A stretch of DNA of 64,000 nucleotides, taken from NCBI RefSeq assembly GCF_025602895.1, contig NW_026516228.1, positions 248,001-312,000 of the forward strand. Direction: 5' to 3'. Within the stretch, counting starts at the first letter, position 1, and each line of letters opens with the position of its first letter. A program made the translations under genes and the position numbers. The notes under the pieces are model-generated. The model worked only from the letters and a program-made list of their open reading frames with translations. It was not told the DNA's origin and searched no databases. Shown piece by piece: positions 20,542 through 31,410 of this stretch. The stretch is from Polychytrium aggregatum (lineage: Eukaryota > Chytridiomycota > Chytridiomycetes > Polychytriales).

Positions 20542-23137
20542 TCACTCCTGCTTGGTCCTCTTGTGGACGCGCTCAAAGTAGGACTTGAGTCTCTCGGCGG
20601 CCTCGTCGATCATTTCGCCAGTCTTGCAGAACGCGAATCGAGCCAGATGGCCGGCAACTTCCTGCTGCCCCTTGACATCGCTCTTGTCATAGAAGGCGCT
20701 CGGGGGAATGGCAGTCACGCCAACCTCGGAGGTCAAGAACCGGCACAATCGGAAATCGCGGCGGGGGTCGGTGTCTTGATGGCCGGGCTGAAGCGCCGGA
20801 TCCGGGAGGGACGAGGTATCGGCGAGGATGAAGTATCCTCCGTGTGGCAAGGTGGGAGTCAGCCCAGTGGACGTCAGCGAGGCTTGGAGCTTGTTGCGCA
20901 GGGCCTCGTACTCTGCACGAGTGGTCTCAAAGTATCCGTTGGTCTGGGTCTGTTCGAGGGCATCGGCGGTAGCTTCCTGTGTCGCATTTTGGTTACAGCA
21001 AATCAGCGGCGAGCATGAGCACAACACGATTGGAAGGACGAACCGGCGCTGCGGGTATACTGATCACAAGGATCGGCGTCGTCGACATCAAACAATGCAA
21101 ACGACGCAGCGGCACGGTAATGTGCTTTGCCAGAAGCGCCACTTTGAAGAGATGCTTGTTCTGGAGACTTTACCTGCAGCGGAGTGACCACGGCAAACGG
21201 AATGAACTGGTGAACCAGCCAGATGGCACGGATGAGCTCCTCGTGGCCGAGACACCATCCGATCTTCCATCCGGTCACACCAAACATCTTGCCAATGCTG
21301 CCGACGGTGATGGTGCGCTCAAACATTCCAGGCAGGCTGGCTAGAAGCGACAGCCGTTATTGTCCACAGGCGTTGGGGGGGGGGTGCCGTGCAAGAAGGA
21401 GAGAGAGAAAAAGCCATGGGCTTCGGTCAGCGATGAAGGTGAGAGATGCTCGAGCCTGAGAGCGGGGTGTGCAGTTCATATCGGCTGTATGTGCAGGAGA
21501 GCAAGTTGCTCGACGGACGGGATGCAGGAAACGAGTGCTGCGCGGTCGAGAGAGCCTGGATTCCCGATCATCAGAGCACGATACCGGTCCTTTGGCTTCC
21601 CCTCCCTTCATACATCGGGCCAGAGTTCATCTCACTCTCGCCACATTCGACAGCACATCGATTCTCGCTCATGCAGCTTGAAGGAAGCGGGAGAAAACAT
21701 AGCCCTATACTCACCAAACTTGATCAGCTCCGAAGGCGAATCTGAGTACACCAGGGTCTCGTAAACCTCGTCGGCAAGAACGAGCAGGTCATGACGGGTC
21801 GCAAAGGCGGCAATTTCCTCGAGCTCCTCTCGCCGGAAGACCTTGCCGATGGGGTTGTGTGGGTTGTTGATGATGATCATCTTGGTGCGGGGCGTCACGG
21901 CCGATTCGAGCTCGGCAATGTCCACCTTCCAGTCATCCGAAGAGGTGGCAGGGCGATCGGACGGAGGGCGGAGCGATACAAAGACGGGCTTGCCGCCGGC
22001 GAGGTGGACGCTGGCAGGGTAGCTGTCGTAAAACGGCTGCATCAGGATCACTTCGTCGCCCGGGTTGATGAAGGCCTGGATGGTCGAGTAGATGGCTGTG
22101 TCGACAAGGCCAGCGTCAGCGTCAGCGTTAACGTAAACGAGACCGGGGAGCGGCCGTGTCAGCCAGATAAATATGGGTGGCCGGATCTCGATCGCTCGCT
22201 TGGACATTGCAAGCGAGGGTGGGATGCGATCACTACCTTCACTGGCGCCAACCGTCGAAATGATTTCGGTAAGAGGGTTGAGTTTTCTGCCAAGCTTGTC
22301 GACATAGTAGTTCGAGAGGGCTTTGATACAAGACAGAGCGCACAGGGTAAGCTCCGGAGGCGATGGCAGCATCGACAACACGACAGCATCGACAGCATCG
22401 ACAGCATCGACAGCATCGACAGCATCGACAGCATCGACAGCATCGACAGCAGTGATTAGTGGGCAGATTTCCCTTACCGTTGACGAGACGGACATGGCCT
22501 TCGCTGCGGGTGTACTGGTGCAGCAGGCTCGACTTGGCAATGGCTCGCTCAGCAGACTCCTTGATGAAATCGGCGACGGGGAGAGTGGGGAAGCCCTGTT
22601 ACAGCGACAAGATGCGTCGGATCCGATCGATGGCGGGACGATGGAGAGGTTTGTCAGCATATCGTCCAGAGCGACAAACTTGCGAGAGACCACCGATGCC
22701 GATCTGTCCTATCCTCTCCTCTCCTCTCCGCTTCGTTTGCTGGGACGGGGCGAATACGAACCTGTCCGAGGTTGACGGCATTGTGTTTGATCGCCAGGGC
22801 CGTGAACTCGGCAAAGACGGTGCCGTTGGGGTCCAGGGCACCGAGGCGCTGGGCCGACTAACAGATTGCAGACAAGACGCAGAGGGAAGCAGCGATTAGA
22901 CCCATGAGATCGGCTGGGGCTCGGCAGCGTTCGCCGGAGGGGCGGATGGAAGTGTGTGGGTGGGGGAAGCGAGAAAGGCGGAAGCTCGACGATCGGTACC
23001 TTGGGCGAGATCTTACGGGCGGTCGACATGGATCGGAGGGTGTAAAGACAGAGGGGTAACGACGATGGGAACCGGGTGGCCGGGGACGCAGAGGCGGGTT
23101 TGGAGGCAAGAGCGAGCGAGCGACGCAGCAGAGGCAT
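20542..23137 (-). CDS. BNA3: Kynurenine aminotransferase / cysteine-S-conjugate beta-lyase-like (class I PLP aminotransferase)
   Basis: PLP enzyme of the KYAT1/KYAT3/yeast Bna3 group, converting kynurenine to kynurenate and acting on sulphur amino-acid conjugates. Seven exons on the minus strand: 23000-23137, 22762-22857, 22478-22595, 22237-22320, 21715-22095, 21174-21340 and 20542-20976, 472 residues, all in phase. Motifs include AVNLGQ-GFPTLP, HQYTRSEGHVRLVNALSNYY, FINPGDEVILMQPFYDSYP, GGKPVFVSLRP, IINNPHNPIGKVF, LVLADEVYETLVY and the PLP lysine in GSIGKMFGVTGWKIGW (about residue 289). The first 36 residues (MPLLRRSLALASKPASASP...) look like a mitochondrial presequence. A second ATG at 23029 would give a cytosolic form, so dual targeting is possible. 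ETFRF1 lies upstream on the same strand. Confidence 0.9.
22384..22446. repeat. 9-bp tandem repeat inside an aminotransferase intron
   Basis: Seven perfect copies of CAGCATCGA within the intron between exons 22478-22595 and 22237-22320; one more isolated copy lies just to the left. The 9-bp unit keeps frames open and makes spurious repeat peptides. Confidence 0.92.
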
Positions 23138-23369
23138 TGGAGGAGCAGGCTGATCGAGGAAAAGCCCAGACCCGATGGCACGGGAGAAGCGCGAGCTGAT
23201 GGAGGCAACAAGGACGCTGGCTGGAAAAGGAAGCTGCTTGAGAGCGCTGGCCAACCCCACGGCGGCGCTCTGACGACATCGGTCCTCGCGATGGGCAAGG
23301 ATTTGCAGATGGGAGAGCAGGTGAAGAGCGGGTGAAGAGCAGCAGATGGAGAACAGATGGAGGAGCAGA

Positions 23370-23429
23370 CCATTGCAACAGCCATTGCAACAGCCATTGC
23401 AACAGCCATTGCAGCAGCCATTGCAGCAG
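23370..23429. repeat. 12-bp tandem repeat, five units
   Basis: Five copies of CCATTGCARCAG between the ETFRF1 stop and the aminotransferase start; the last two units carry A to G. Confidence 0.92.
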
Positions 23430-23701
23430 CCATCGGCCAGCAGCAGGATCGAGACTGTCTCGCAGCCAGGCCGATCCCCGGACTTGCCATCCAACGCATC
23501 CCTCCGTCGAATAGACTCCACAACAAGATTGAGTGTTTTGCAGGATATGTGGCGAGCCTGGCGCACCAGATCATCTCTTTGATGCAGCGAATGGTTCGCC
23601 TCGGCAGTCGGGCCGCCCTTTTGATCAAGGCGGTCGCTGGCGGTTGAGACGGGCTGGTCGAGCCATATACTGCCGGAGGCGAATGCACAGAGGCCGCCGA
23701 T

Positions 23702-24350
23702 TCACTTGGAGGGGCGATCGTCGGATCTGTCGCCGGGCTTGTCGTCGGGCCTGTCGGCGTAGTAGCTGCTCTTGATGCTGCGGTATTTTTTGAGAAACCA
23801 CAGGGCTTCGAGTTCCTTCTGGACAAACTCACCTGCCAGAGCAGCACATCGAGGGAGGACACATCAGGATCGATGTCGCAGTTCATAAGCGATGGTGCGG
23901 CCATCCCCGGCATGTGTGTCGTCGGCCATGGCGCCGTTTGCGGCATACCGTGCTGGATAGCCTTCCTGATGTCTTCTTCGGTCTCGAGGCTCTTGTTCTT
24001 CAGAAACGCAGACTTGAGCTTGGGCTTGAAGAACTCGAATCTGCATACGTCAGCCGATAAGCAGCGTCAAGAGACTTTCCTCTCGCCTCTGGATGCCAAC
24101 GGACCACCCTAATGTCAATGACTCCTTCTCGGCAGATCGGCTCACCCTGCTGGGTACTCCCGCCCAATCCAGAGCAGCTGCGAGACATTGAAATAGAGAA
24201 AATGGCATGAGCTTGGGAGCTGGGCCCTTTGGTTGCCGTCGTTCTTGTTGCGGCACTACCTGCAGTCGACGGTGGAGGGAATGTCTGTAGTGACTGCCTT
24301 ACGTTCTTGTAGAGCTGGCGCACTTGATGCCGCAGCGGACTCGACGTCAT
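23702..24350 (-). CDS. ETFRF1: LYR-motif protein ETFRF1/LYRM5-like
   Basis: Small mitochondrial LYR-family protein. In animals ETFRF1 (LYRM5) binds electron-transfer flavoprotein and removes its FAD. Four short exons, 24303-24350, 24146-24177, 23949-24040 and 23702-23832, encode 100 residues with every junction in phase. The assembled protein reads MTSSPLRHQVRQLYKN, LLWIGREYPAG, FEFFKPKLKSAFLKNK, SLETEEDIRKAIQHGEFV and KELEALWFLKKYRSIKSSYY. This follows human LYRM5 throughout (LYKNLLYLGRDYPKG, FLKNKDV, GEFVMKELEAL, FLRKYRAMKQRYY). The LYR motif has the LYK form typical of this subfamily. A short Asp/Arg-rich tail (ADRPDDKPGDRSDDRPSK) is extra. It was reconstructed entirely from exon homology. 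Confidence 0.9.
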
Positions 24351-25148
24351 GGTGTCTGCAAGTAGGTTGAGGGCAAGTGGATGCGCCTTGGGCTCGGCCT
24401 CGATGATGCGTGTTGGTCGTCTGATGGTGGATCACGATCATCGTCGTTTCGACGGGGCGTTCACAGCCGCCTCCCCCCCCTTTTTTTGCTCGGTCCTGAT
24501 CCGCTGGCTGGTCTCCAAGCCGGGGAAAAGGGGGAGGGAGCAGGTGTAATATATTTCCGGCTCCCGTCTCCCTACAATGCCTGTCGACCCAGGTCAGGAC
24601 AGCAGAGCAGTAGAGTGGTAGAGCGTCGATCCGGCTGCTGGCACTGGCGACTCCTTCCCTCTGCTCATCGTCGCTGGCCAGATACACAACCCTTTGATTC
24701 CTCTGTCCCGACTCTTGCTCCCAGTCCTCGACCTTTGCAGTCCCGACACGGACTGTCCCTCGGCTCTCAAGAGCGCCAATATCCCACCTCCATTCCAGTC
24801 CCGCCCGCTCTGACCGCCATCTCGTCCTGCTGTCGCTTCTTGCTACTCATCCCTCCTTCCTCCTTCTCACGCTGTGTCTTTTGGGATTCTTCCCTGATAT
24901 ATTCCCGACTATCCATATCCTATTCTGCTGTCCTGTCCTGTCCTATCCTGTCCCTGGCACCCCGACAATACCGCGCTCCCTGACGGGATTGCCGCAACTT
25001 GCCTTGAACCTCTGGGTCAACCGCCACAATCCACTGATACAATCCACTGATACAATCCACTGATACAATCCACTGATACAATCCACTGATACAATCTATC
25101 GACACATCCCGTCCACCACATCCCGTTCACCACGTCGCCCGACTCGCC
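24351..25148. other. Divergent intergenic region (ETFRF1 / tubby-like gene)
   Basis: About 800 bp carrying both promoters. Pyrimidine-rich on the + strand, with adjoining C and T runs near 24471-24487, and ending in the 13-bp repeat block close to the tubby start. No gene recognised. Confidence 0.5.
25027..25091. repeat. 13-bp tandem repeat, five units
   Basis: Five copies of CAATCCACTGATA followed by a partial one, ending about 55 bp before the tubby-like ATG, so probably within the 5' leader or core promoter. Confidence 0.92.
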
Positions 25149-28100
25149 ATGCTGCATACCGCAGAACGCGTCAGCACCAACTTGGACAGCGACCAGATCA
25201 GGGAGCTCAAGCGAGAGCTCAAAGAGTGGGAGCGGACATTCCTCGAGCGAGAAGGGCGCAAGCCCGAAAAGAGCGACATTGCAGCAGACAAGGACATTGG
25301 TGAGTTGTCGATAGTAGTGTCGATAGTAGTGTCGATAGTAGTGTCGATACCAATGTCGATAGCAGTGTCGATAGCAGTGTCGGCCTCCCCTCTCCTCCCA
25401 CTTCACCGCATCCCACGCAACCCCTGTCGGTCAGGGTTGCTGACTGATTCCCGCGTGGGAACGGTAGGGCTCCCTGGTTCCAAGGGATCTGAATCGAATT
25501 CGTCTGCTTTCCCACGCGATTATTGCTTGCCTTCGCCAGGCAATGTGTGAGGGTGACTTGCGCGAGCATCATTCCAGGAATTCATGCTGCCGCGCCGTCC
25601 TGCTGAAATTACTTCCCTTTGCCTTCATCGCCAAACGATCGCGTTACCTTGTCGTCGTCCCCCCTCCCTGGTCGTCGTCGTCGTCGTCTGTAGCCCGGCG
25701 CTTCAAGCTCTATGCCAAGGTCAAGAACCGTACGAGCAAGAAACCCGAGGACGCGGCACAAGAATATGTCGATGCCCAACCCAAGCAACAGCTTTCCCAC
25801 AGCCTCCACAGCATCGATGTCGCCGCTAGTCGTTCGGCGGTGGAGAAGCGCCATACGGCCCCAGGTCTCGGGACTCGCCGCGAGCCTTTTTCTGCCGACT
25901 CCAAGCTCAAAGTAGACCAGGCGGTGGCGAGCGAAGATGGCTCAAATCGCGCCTCCAACCGAGCCAGCGAGGGCGAGCTGTCGAACCAGTCCAAAACCTC
26001 GGCGCCGTCGATCAAGGCAACGTTCATCTCCAAAGAGACGCTGTTGTCGACCACGAGCACGGAGCGGTGCTCTACCGAAGAGGCCAAAAACCCGAGTCGC
26101 CCTCAGACAGCACCCAGCGACGGCCCTCATGAGCAGATCCGGCGCAAGACCACGATCGTGATGGGGCCCGTGTCGACCAAGGGGATCTCCAAGGTGCCAT
26201 CGCACGATGCGGCATTGAAAAGTAAGTACAAGCAGCTGGACCCTGGGAGAGGGGGGGGGGAGGATATATTCGAAGCATATCGTGGCGGGAGCTTCTGAGC
26301 ATTTGTTGCACATCCGCAGATACCCGCTTGGATCTGGCAGTGTAGCAGCGGTCTTGGTTGAGAGACGATGCCAGCGTGCCATTGTCTGTCGGTGCATGTG
26401 CAGACATCACGATACCCAAGCCGAGCCACCCCGATCAAGCGTTGGCTGTTGCGCTCAGCTCCTCGACGTTGCTATTAACACCTCTGTTGCCACCTCGGCC
26501 GCTCGTCCTGGGCTGCGATCCAAAGATACACGACCATCCACCGCCGACACCAGCAAAAGCCCGTCCCAAACCACTCCGGTCTCACACTCGAGTTCGGCCG
26601 AAGCCGGATTCATCAAGCGCGAGGCATACATTTCTTCAGAGTTTGAGGAATTCAGGCAGCGACGCAAGCAGATCGAGAGCAAGACGTTGACCACGGGCAC
26701 ACCCGGCGCCGAGACCCCGCAGCAAATGCAGCCGCCATCGCCCCTCCAGCAAAGCCCTGTGGCCGGCTCGCCAATGTCATCTACGCCCTACTATTCGATG
26801 GCCCCACCTTCCAAGCTCACCGTCATCAACATTGGTGCGCAGGCTTCTTTGCCGGTCGACCCAGTACCGTCGGATGCAGCTAGCGTTGATCGATCGGCCA
26901 CTCCAAAGAGCCGCACGACCATCGACATCAAGGACCTCATCAAGCCCTATGATCCAACAGAGTCAAACGAGGCCGAGCAGAGCCCGCGCGAAGATGTGAC
27001 CCCGATCACACCCTCACCCTCACCGCAGGTTCTGACTCCCGAGGTCGCCATCGAGCCGCTGTCGCCTTTGAAGGACGCGGGCGAAGAAGGCGCAGATCCA
27101 AAGTCGCTTGTCGGGGTCCATTCTCCTTCGCCAACGACCATGGCCCCGCGAGAAAACCAAACCTCGATCGTCAATCCGAGCCTCTTTTCGTAAGTCTGCC
27201 CTTGCCGACCCGCCGTCACGGTCCTGATGGCCGGGGCTGATGCGATGAACACTCTAATGAGGAAGATATTCCTGGGGACAACCGAGTGAAGGCAGCGACA
27301 TACATCGTCTTTGCGACGAGTGGCATTTCTTCCTCGAGGGTGCACGCATTTGAATGTCCCCATGTATGAACTCCCATTTCCTTTCCAATATCAGGCGACT
27401 GGCCGACGGGGGTGTGATCAAGTGCCGACTGTACCGCAAAACCAATCTGCTCGAGAAGGCGTATCCAACCTTCTATCTCCACAACGAGACCGACGACGCC
27501 TTCATTCTTGCCGCCCGGAAGCGCAAAAAGTCCAAATACGTCAACTACTTGATCTCGACCAGCCCAGACGACCTGTCCAAGGACTCGAAGCACTATGTGG
27601 CCAAACTCAAGTGGGTCATATTGCTGGGGCTGCATGTGCTTCTGTGATCCAAGCCATCACTCATGCGTTCGTACACTGACTGACTGCCATGACCCTCTCT
27701 CCCCGCTTCAGAGCAAACTTTCAGAGAACGACCTTTGTCCTGATGGACGCACGAGGATACCAGAAGGGGACGGAGAACAAGGGACTGAAGGAGCTTGCTT
27801 GTGTCAACTACGTATGTAACTGGGTGCGACCGCTGGTAGTGAGTACCGTGGTCGAGTTGGCAATCGAGTCAAGGGCCAGTTTCTCCGTCGCCAGTCGTCA
27901 GGGATACAGCATCGCCAAGAGGATCGCAGCTCAAATAGAATGGCCCACTCAGGTGCAATCAGTCAGTCGAATAGCGAGCTGTCTTGACTCGATTTCATTT
28001 TTCTCACTCAGAGCAAGTCGGCTCTTCCCAGAGAGATGAAAGTCTCGATTCCATCCCTCACGATCGACCCTGAGACCGAGGACGTTTCCAAGGACATCCT

Positions 28101-28624
28101 GGCCGACACCGAGGCTGGAAACACAAGCCGCCTCCAATTTCTGAGAAACAAGACCCCTCGGTGGAACGAAGCCACCCAGAGCCACTGTCTTAACTTTGGT
28201 GGGCGGGTGACGATGCCGAGCATCAAGAACTTTCAGCTGATCCGAGACGGCGATGGTAAGCGTGCCCCGTCCTGAGTGAAGGAATCCGGCCCTGGGGAGC
28301 AGAGTCGGGTCAGAGGGAAGGCGTTGGTCATGGTGTTGATACATGCTCAGAGTCGGTGTCTCGGTCCTGGCTGAAGATGTGGATGGGCTTGCAAATGCAG
28401 ACAGAGGAGCACGGCTGGTGGCTGAGAAGATGGCTGAGAGGGTGGCTGGGAAGGTGACTGAGAGGGTGGCTGACATTGACCCGATGTCCCCAGACACCAA
28501 CATCATCATGCAGTTTGGACGATGCGGGCCAGACAACTTCACTCTCGATGCTCGGTACCCACTCACGGTCGTTGAGGCCTTTGCCATTGCCTTGACCACC
28601 TTTGATGCCTATGACAGCACCTGA
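25149..28624 (+). CDS. Tubby-like protein with Sld2/RecQL4-like N-terminal helical motif
   Basis: The C-terminal tubby domain binds phosphoinositides and, in cilia, helps deliver membrane cargo. It is read from exons 27395-27610, 27712-27811, 28012-28255 and 28494-28624: [104 protein letters not shown] and [13 protein letters not shown]. The usual NxLGxxGPRKM segment has decayed to [11 protein letters not shown]. Exon 1 (25149-25299) and the start of exon 2 (25694-26221) encode [20 protein letters not shown], then [20 protein letters not shown]. That is the pattern of the Sld2/Drc1 and RecQL4 N-terminus. A Ser/Pro-rich linker follows in exon 2 and in exon 3, which ends at 27189; its acceptor (26421 or 26526 fit phase) is unresolved. 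Two separate genes remain possible. Confidence 0.8.
25307..25378. repeat. 12-bp tandem repeat in intron 1 of the tubby-like gene
   Basis: Six units of GTCGATAGTAGT, with variation in the last three, starting within ten bases of the exon 1 donor. Confidence 0.9.
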
Positions 28625-28921
28625 ATACATGGACGGCGGCCCCGTTAGCAGCCCGAATTGAAATACACTCCTCATTCCTTCCCCTTCTCCCCCATTGCCC
28701 GGCGACCATGAGACTGTAAACACACACTCAAGCGAGAGAAGCAAATGACGGATAGAAGAGTCTGCATTTATTTCGCTTTGATTTTTACACATAGAAGCTT
28801 TCGGGAACAAAGCGCAAGTTTCAGGTCGGACAAAGAAGCAAAGGACATTACTGGGTGATGGAGGTTGGGTGAAAAGGTGTGATGGCGGATAGAAGATAAG
28901 GTCAGTCGCTTGACGCGAAAC
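28625..28921. other. Convergent intergenic region (tubby-like / UNC93-like copy C)
   Basis: Just under 300 bp holding both 3' ends; no gene. Confidence 0.55.
28767..28772 (-). terminator. Polyadenylation signal of UNC93-like copy C
   Basis: AATAAA on the minus strand, about 150 bp after the stop codon of copy C. By consensus and position only. Confidence 0.45.
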
Positions 28922-30286
28922 TTAGGCCTTGGCGGCAGCCTTGGCAGCCTCGTCATCGGACTTGGAGGTGTCCTTGACGGAGTTGACGGTGGCATAGGCA
29001 ATGGGGAGAGAGCCAATGACGAGGACAACAGTGATGATAAGCTGGGTCCAGACGGGAGCACCAACAACACCACCAATGATCCAGGAGATGGCACCACCGA
29101 GAGACTGGATACCCTTGTAGAAACCACCATAGCGGGACAGGGTGGCGTAGTCGTTGGTGAGGGCACCCATGATCCAGTAGGCATAGGACTGGAACATGGC
29201 ATCGAGGGAGGCCATCAGGACGTACATAATGGTGATGCCCCACATGGCGGGGTGGGTCTCGCCGGGGTTACCGAACAGATCAACGCGGGTCTTGCCGAGG
29301 GGAGTACCGGGAGCAACATCGTTGAAGGCGGTCTGCTGGTAGATGATGGCACCGATCCAGAGAGCAGTGTTGCCGACAAAGACAACAGCGAGACCGACAC
29401 GGGAGCGAGTGTGGCGGGACCACTTCTCGTTGTCAAGGAACTTGGAGATGACAAAGGATCCAAGAGCCTGGAAAGCCCAGTAGAAGATGGCGTTGAACGA
29501 GCCGGAGCGGACGTTGAAGAAGTGGCCGTTGATGTAGTTGAACTGGTAGGCGTAGAAGTAGTTGGAAGCCAGGAAGCAGGGAGCCATGAGGAGCATGCGC
29601 CAGTTGCCAAAGAGCTTGAGGACCTCGATGGCCTCACCGACAATGTTGCCCTGGGTGATGACCTCGACGGGGGTGCCATCAGCACGGACGACGGTCTTGG
29701 GGTCAGCGAGGAGGAGAGCGCAGCAGGAGCCGAGGATGGTGATACCGATGAAGGCACCGAAGGTGCCGTTGGAGATGGCAACATCGGGGTTGTTGAAGTT
29801 GAGGATCAGACCGACAGTGTTGCCAAAGACGGAGCCAAGGTTGAAGATGATCCAGAAGACGGCAAAGTAGGTGGCCTTCTTCTCCTCAGTGGGGTAGGCC
29901 ATGATGAGGGCACCCTGGGAAGACCACAGGAGACCAGCACCAACACCGAGAATGGCACCAGCAATGATGAAGAAAGCCTTGGCACCAGCGGGTCCATCGG
30001 CACCACCAGAGACATCGTTGTTGAGGGAAGCACCAATGTAGAGAGAGTAGGTCAGGCCACCGATGAACATCTGGATGCGGGGACCGAGGATGTTGTTGAT
30101 GGCACCACCAAAGAGACCAAAGAGGGCAAAGGTGGTGTAGAGGGCGGCGTTGGCGTTACTGCCAGTGGTGGGGTCAGTACCACCACCAGCACCGAGGGAG
30201 TTGACGGCATTGAACATGCCGGGGCAACCGAAGCAGATGAATCCAAGAAGGACGACTTGGGCGATGGGAGCCTTGGAGATGGCCAT
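28922..30286 (-). CDS. UNC93-like (DUF895) multi-pass membrane transporter, copy C
   Basis: Intronless, 454 residues. By my alignment it differs from copy A at 15 positions, for example SGGADGPAGAKAF versus SGGADGSSGAKAF, YQFNYINGHFF versus YQFGFINGHFF, and GNPGETHPAM versus GTPGQTHPAM. The first ~150 coding bases are the same apart from about one synonymous change, yet sequences before the ATG and after the stop are unrelated between A and C. Membrane topology and unknown substrate are as for copy A. It is in opposite orientation to A, so the two form a 1.36-kb inverted repeat about 17.5 kb apart. A good TATA box (TATAAATA) lies 69 bp upstream. Confidence 0.9.
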   Translation of the reverse strand: MAISKAPIAQVVLLGFICFGCPGMFNAVNSLGAGGGTDPTTGSNANAALYTTFALFGLFGGAINNILGPRIQMFIGGLTYSLYIGASLNNDVSGGADGPAGAKAFFIIAGAILGVGAGLLWSSQGALIMAYPTEEKKATYFAVFWIIFNLGSVFGNTVGLILNFNNPDVAISNGTFGAFIGITILGSCCALLLADPKTVVRADGTPVEVITQGNIVGEAIEVLKLFGNWRMLLMAPCFLASNYFYAYQFNYINGHFFNVRSGSFNAIFYWAFQALGSFVISKFLDNEKWSRHTRSRVGLAVVFVGNTALWIGAIIYQQTAFNDVAPGTPLGKTRVDLFGNPGETHPAMWGITIMYVLMASLDAMFQSYAYWIMGALTNDYATLSRYGGFYKGIQSLGGAISWIIGGVVGAPVWTQLIITVVLVIGSLPIAYATVNSVKDTSKSDDEAAKAAAKA

Positions 30287-30354
30287 GGCGCTTGTGGGGG
30301 GTCGGGGAAGCGGGGATGAGGATGAATCGGAGGGGAGGCGGTCAGAGGGGGATG

Positions 30355-30362
30355 TATTTATA
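30355..30362 (-). promoter_or_regulatory. TATA box of UNC93-like copy C
   Basis: TATAAATA on the minus strand, 69 bp before the ATG at 30286; C-rich leader between. Confidence 0.65.
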
Positions 30363-30402
30363 TTCCTGGCAAGACGCGAGGGGTCAAGAAGGGGTCGCAA
30401 GG

Positions 30403-30447
30403 CAGACAAGCCAGGCAAGCCAGACAAGCCAGACAAGCCAGGCAAGG
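30403..30447. repeat. 9-bp tandem repeat, five units
   Basis: Five units of CAGRCAAGC/G upstream of the TATA box of UNC93-like copy C. Confidence 0.88.
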
Positions 30448-31410
30448 CAGGCAGGACCGACAGGAATACAGCCCGGCGGAAGCAAGTGGGGCCTTGCAAG
30501 ACCAAGCGGGACAGGAGACGCGCGGCAAGGCAAATTTGGAGACGAGCTGGGCCGAACAGCCCCGAGGGACGCGCTGGCGCGGATCAGCTGACGGGTCGGG
30601 CGACCACACGCCCCGCAACCGGGCGAAAGGGGGGGGGCAGCCGACCTCGAATGCACTGCGCGGCAGCTGGTCGCAGACAAGGCGCAGTGGTCACGGTGAC
30701 GGCGATGTCCTCCCGAGAAGGACGCTTGGCTGCGGCAGCCGAACAAAGCACAACAAAGCGGCGGCGGGGCCAGCAAGGAGAACTGCCGCCGCACAGACCA
30801 GAACGACAGGGCCGAGAAGCAACAGTGGACGAGAGACATGGCGACAGGGGTGAGGTGGCATGAGCCGGACATGAGCCATGTCGGGTCAGCAAAGGTGCGG
30901 TGAAGAGCGCCGGGATGGGTGCCGGGATGTGTGCCGGGATGTGTGCTGAGATGCGTCCGACTGAGATGTGCGGGCGAGGGCATGAGCAACGATGGCCGAT
31001 GTGCTTGGTGGGAGAACCGCAAGGTGTCGGTCGGGAGAATCGCAGGACGACGACGGAACAGTGTCGAGCGCCGGTCGAGCGCCGAGAAGCAATCCCGCGG
31101 CGACAAAGACGACGGCGAAATGCGCCAGCCGAGCATCGCGACTTTCCAGTCGAGCATAGCGATGGCCGCGGCACCAACACGGCGCCGGCCAGAGCACAAT
31201 GCACGGGCGGTGCTGGATGGGAAAGGCCCCGGACAGCGCAAATTTGCTCGGCGGCCATGGCGCGCGGCGGTGGTGCTCGGCCGTGGGCATGCCCGCGCGG
31301 ATGGTCGCGGTGCTGTGGTATTGCGGTGGTGGTGTGGTATTGCGGTGGAATTGTTGTGGTATTGCGGTGGTGGTGGTGTATTGCGGTGGTGGTGTGGTAT
31401 TGTCGTATGG

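Noticed and set aside
22384-22446. Short regular repeats considered as a CRISPR-like array
   Set aside because: Head-to-tail 9-bp units with no spacers, in an intron of a eukaryotic gene: a minisatellite.
30384-31290. Several overlapping open frames in the repeat-rich region right of UNC93-like copy C
   Set aside because: Frames differ in every copy of the local repeats, are Ala/Arg/Ser-biased on both strands, and show no domain or splice pattern.
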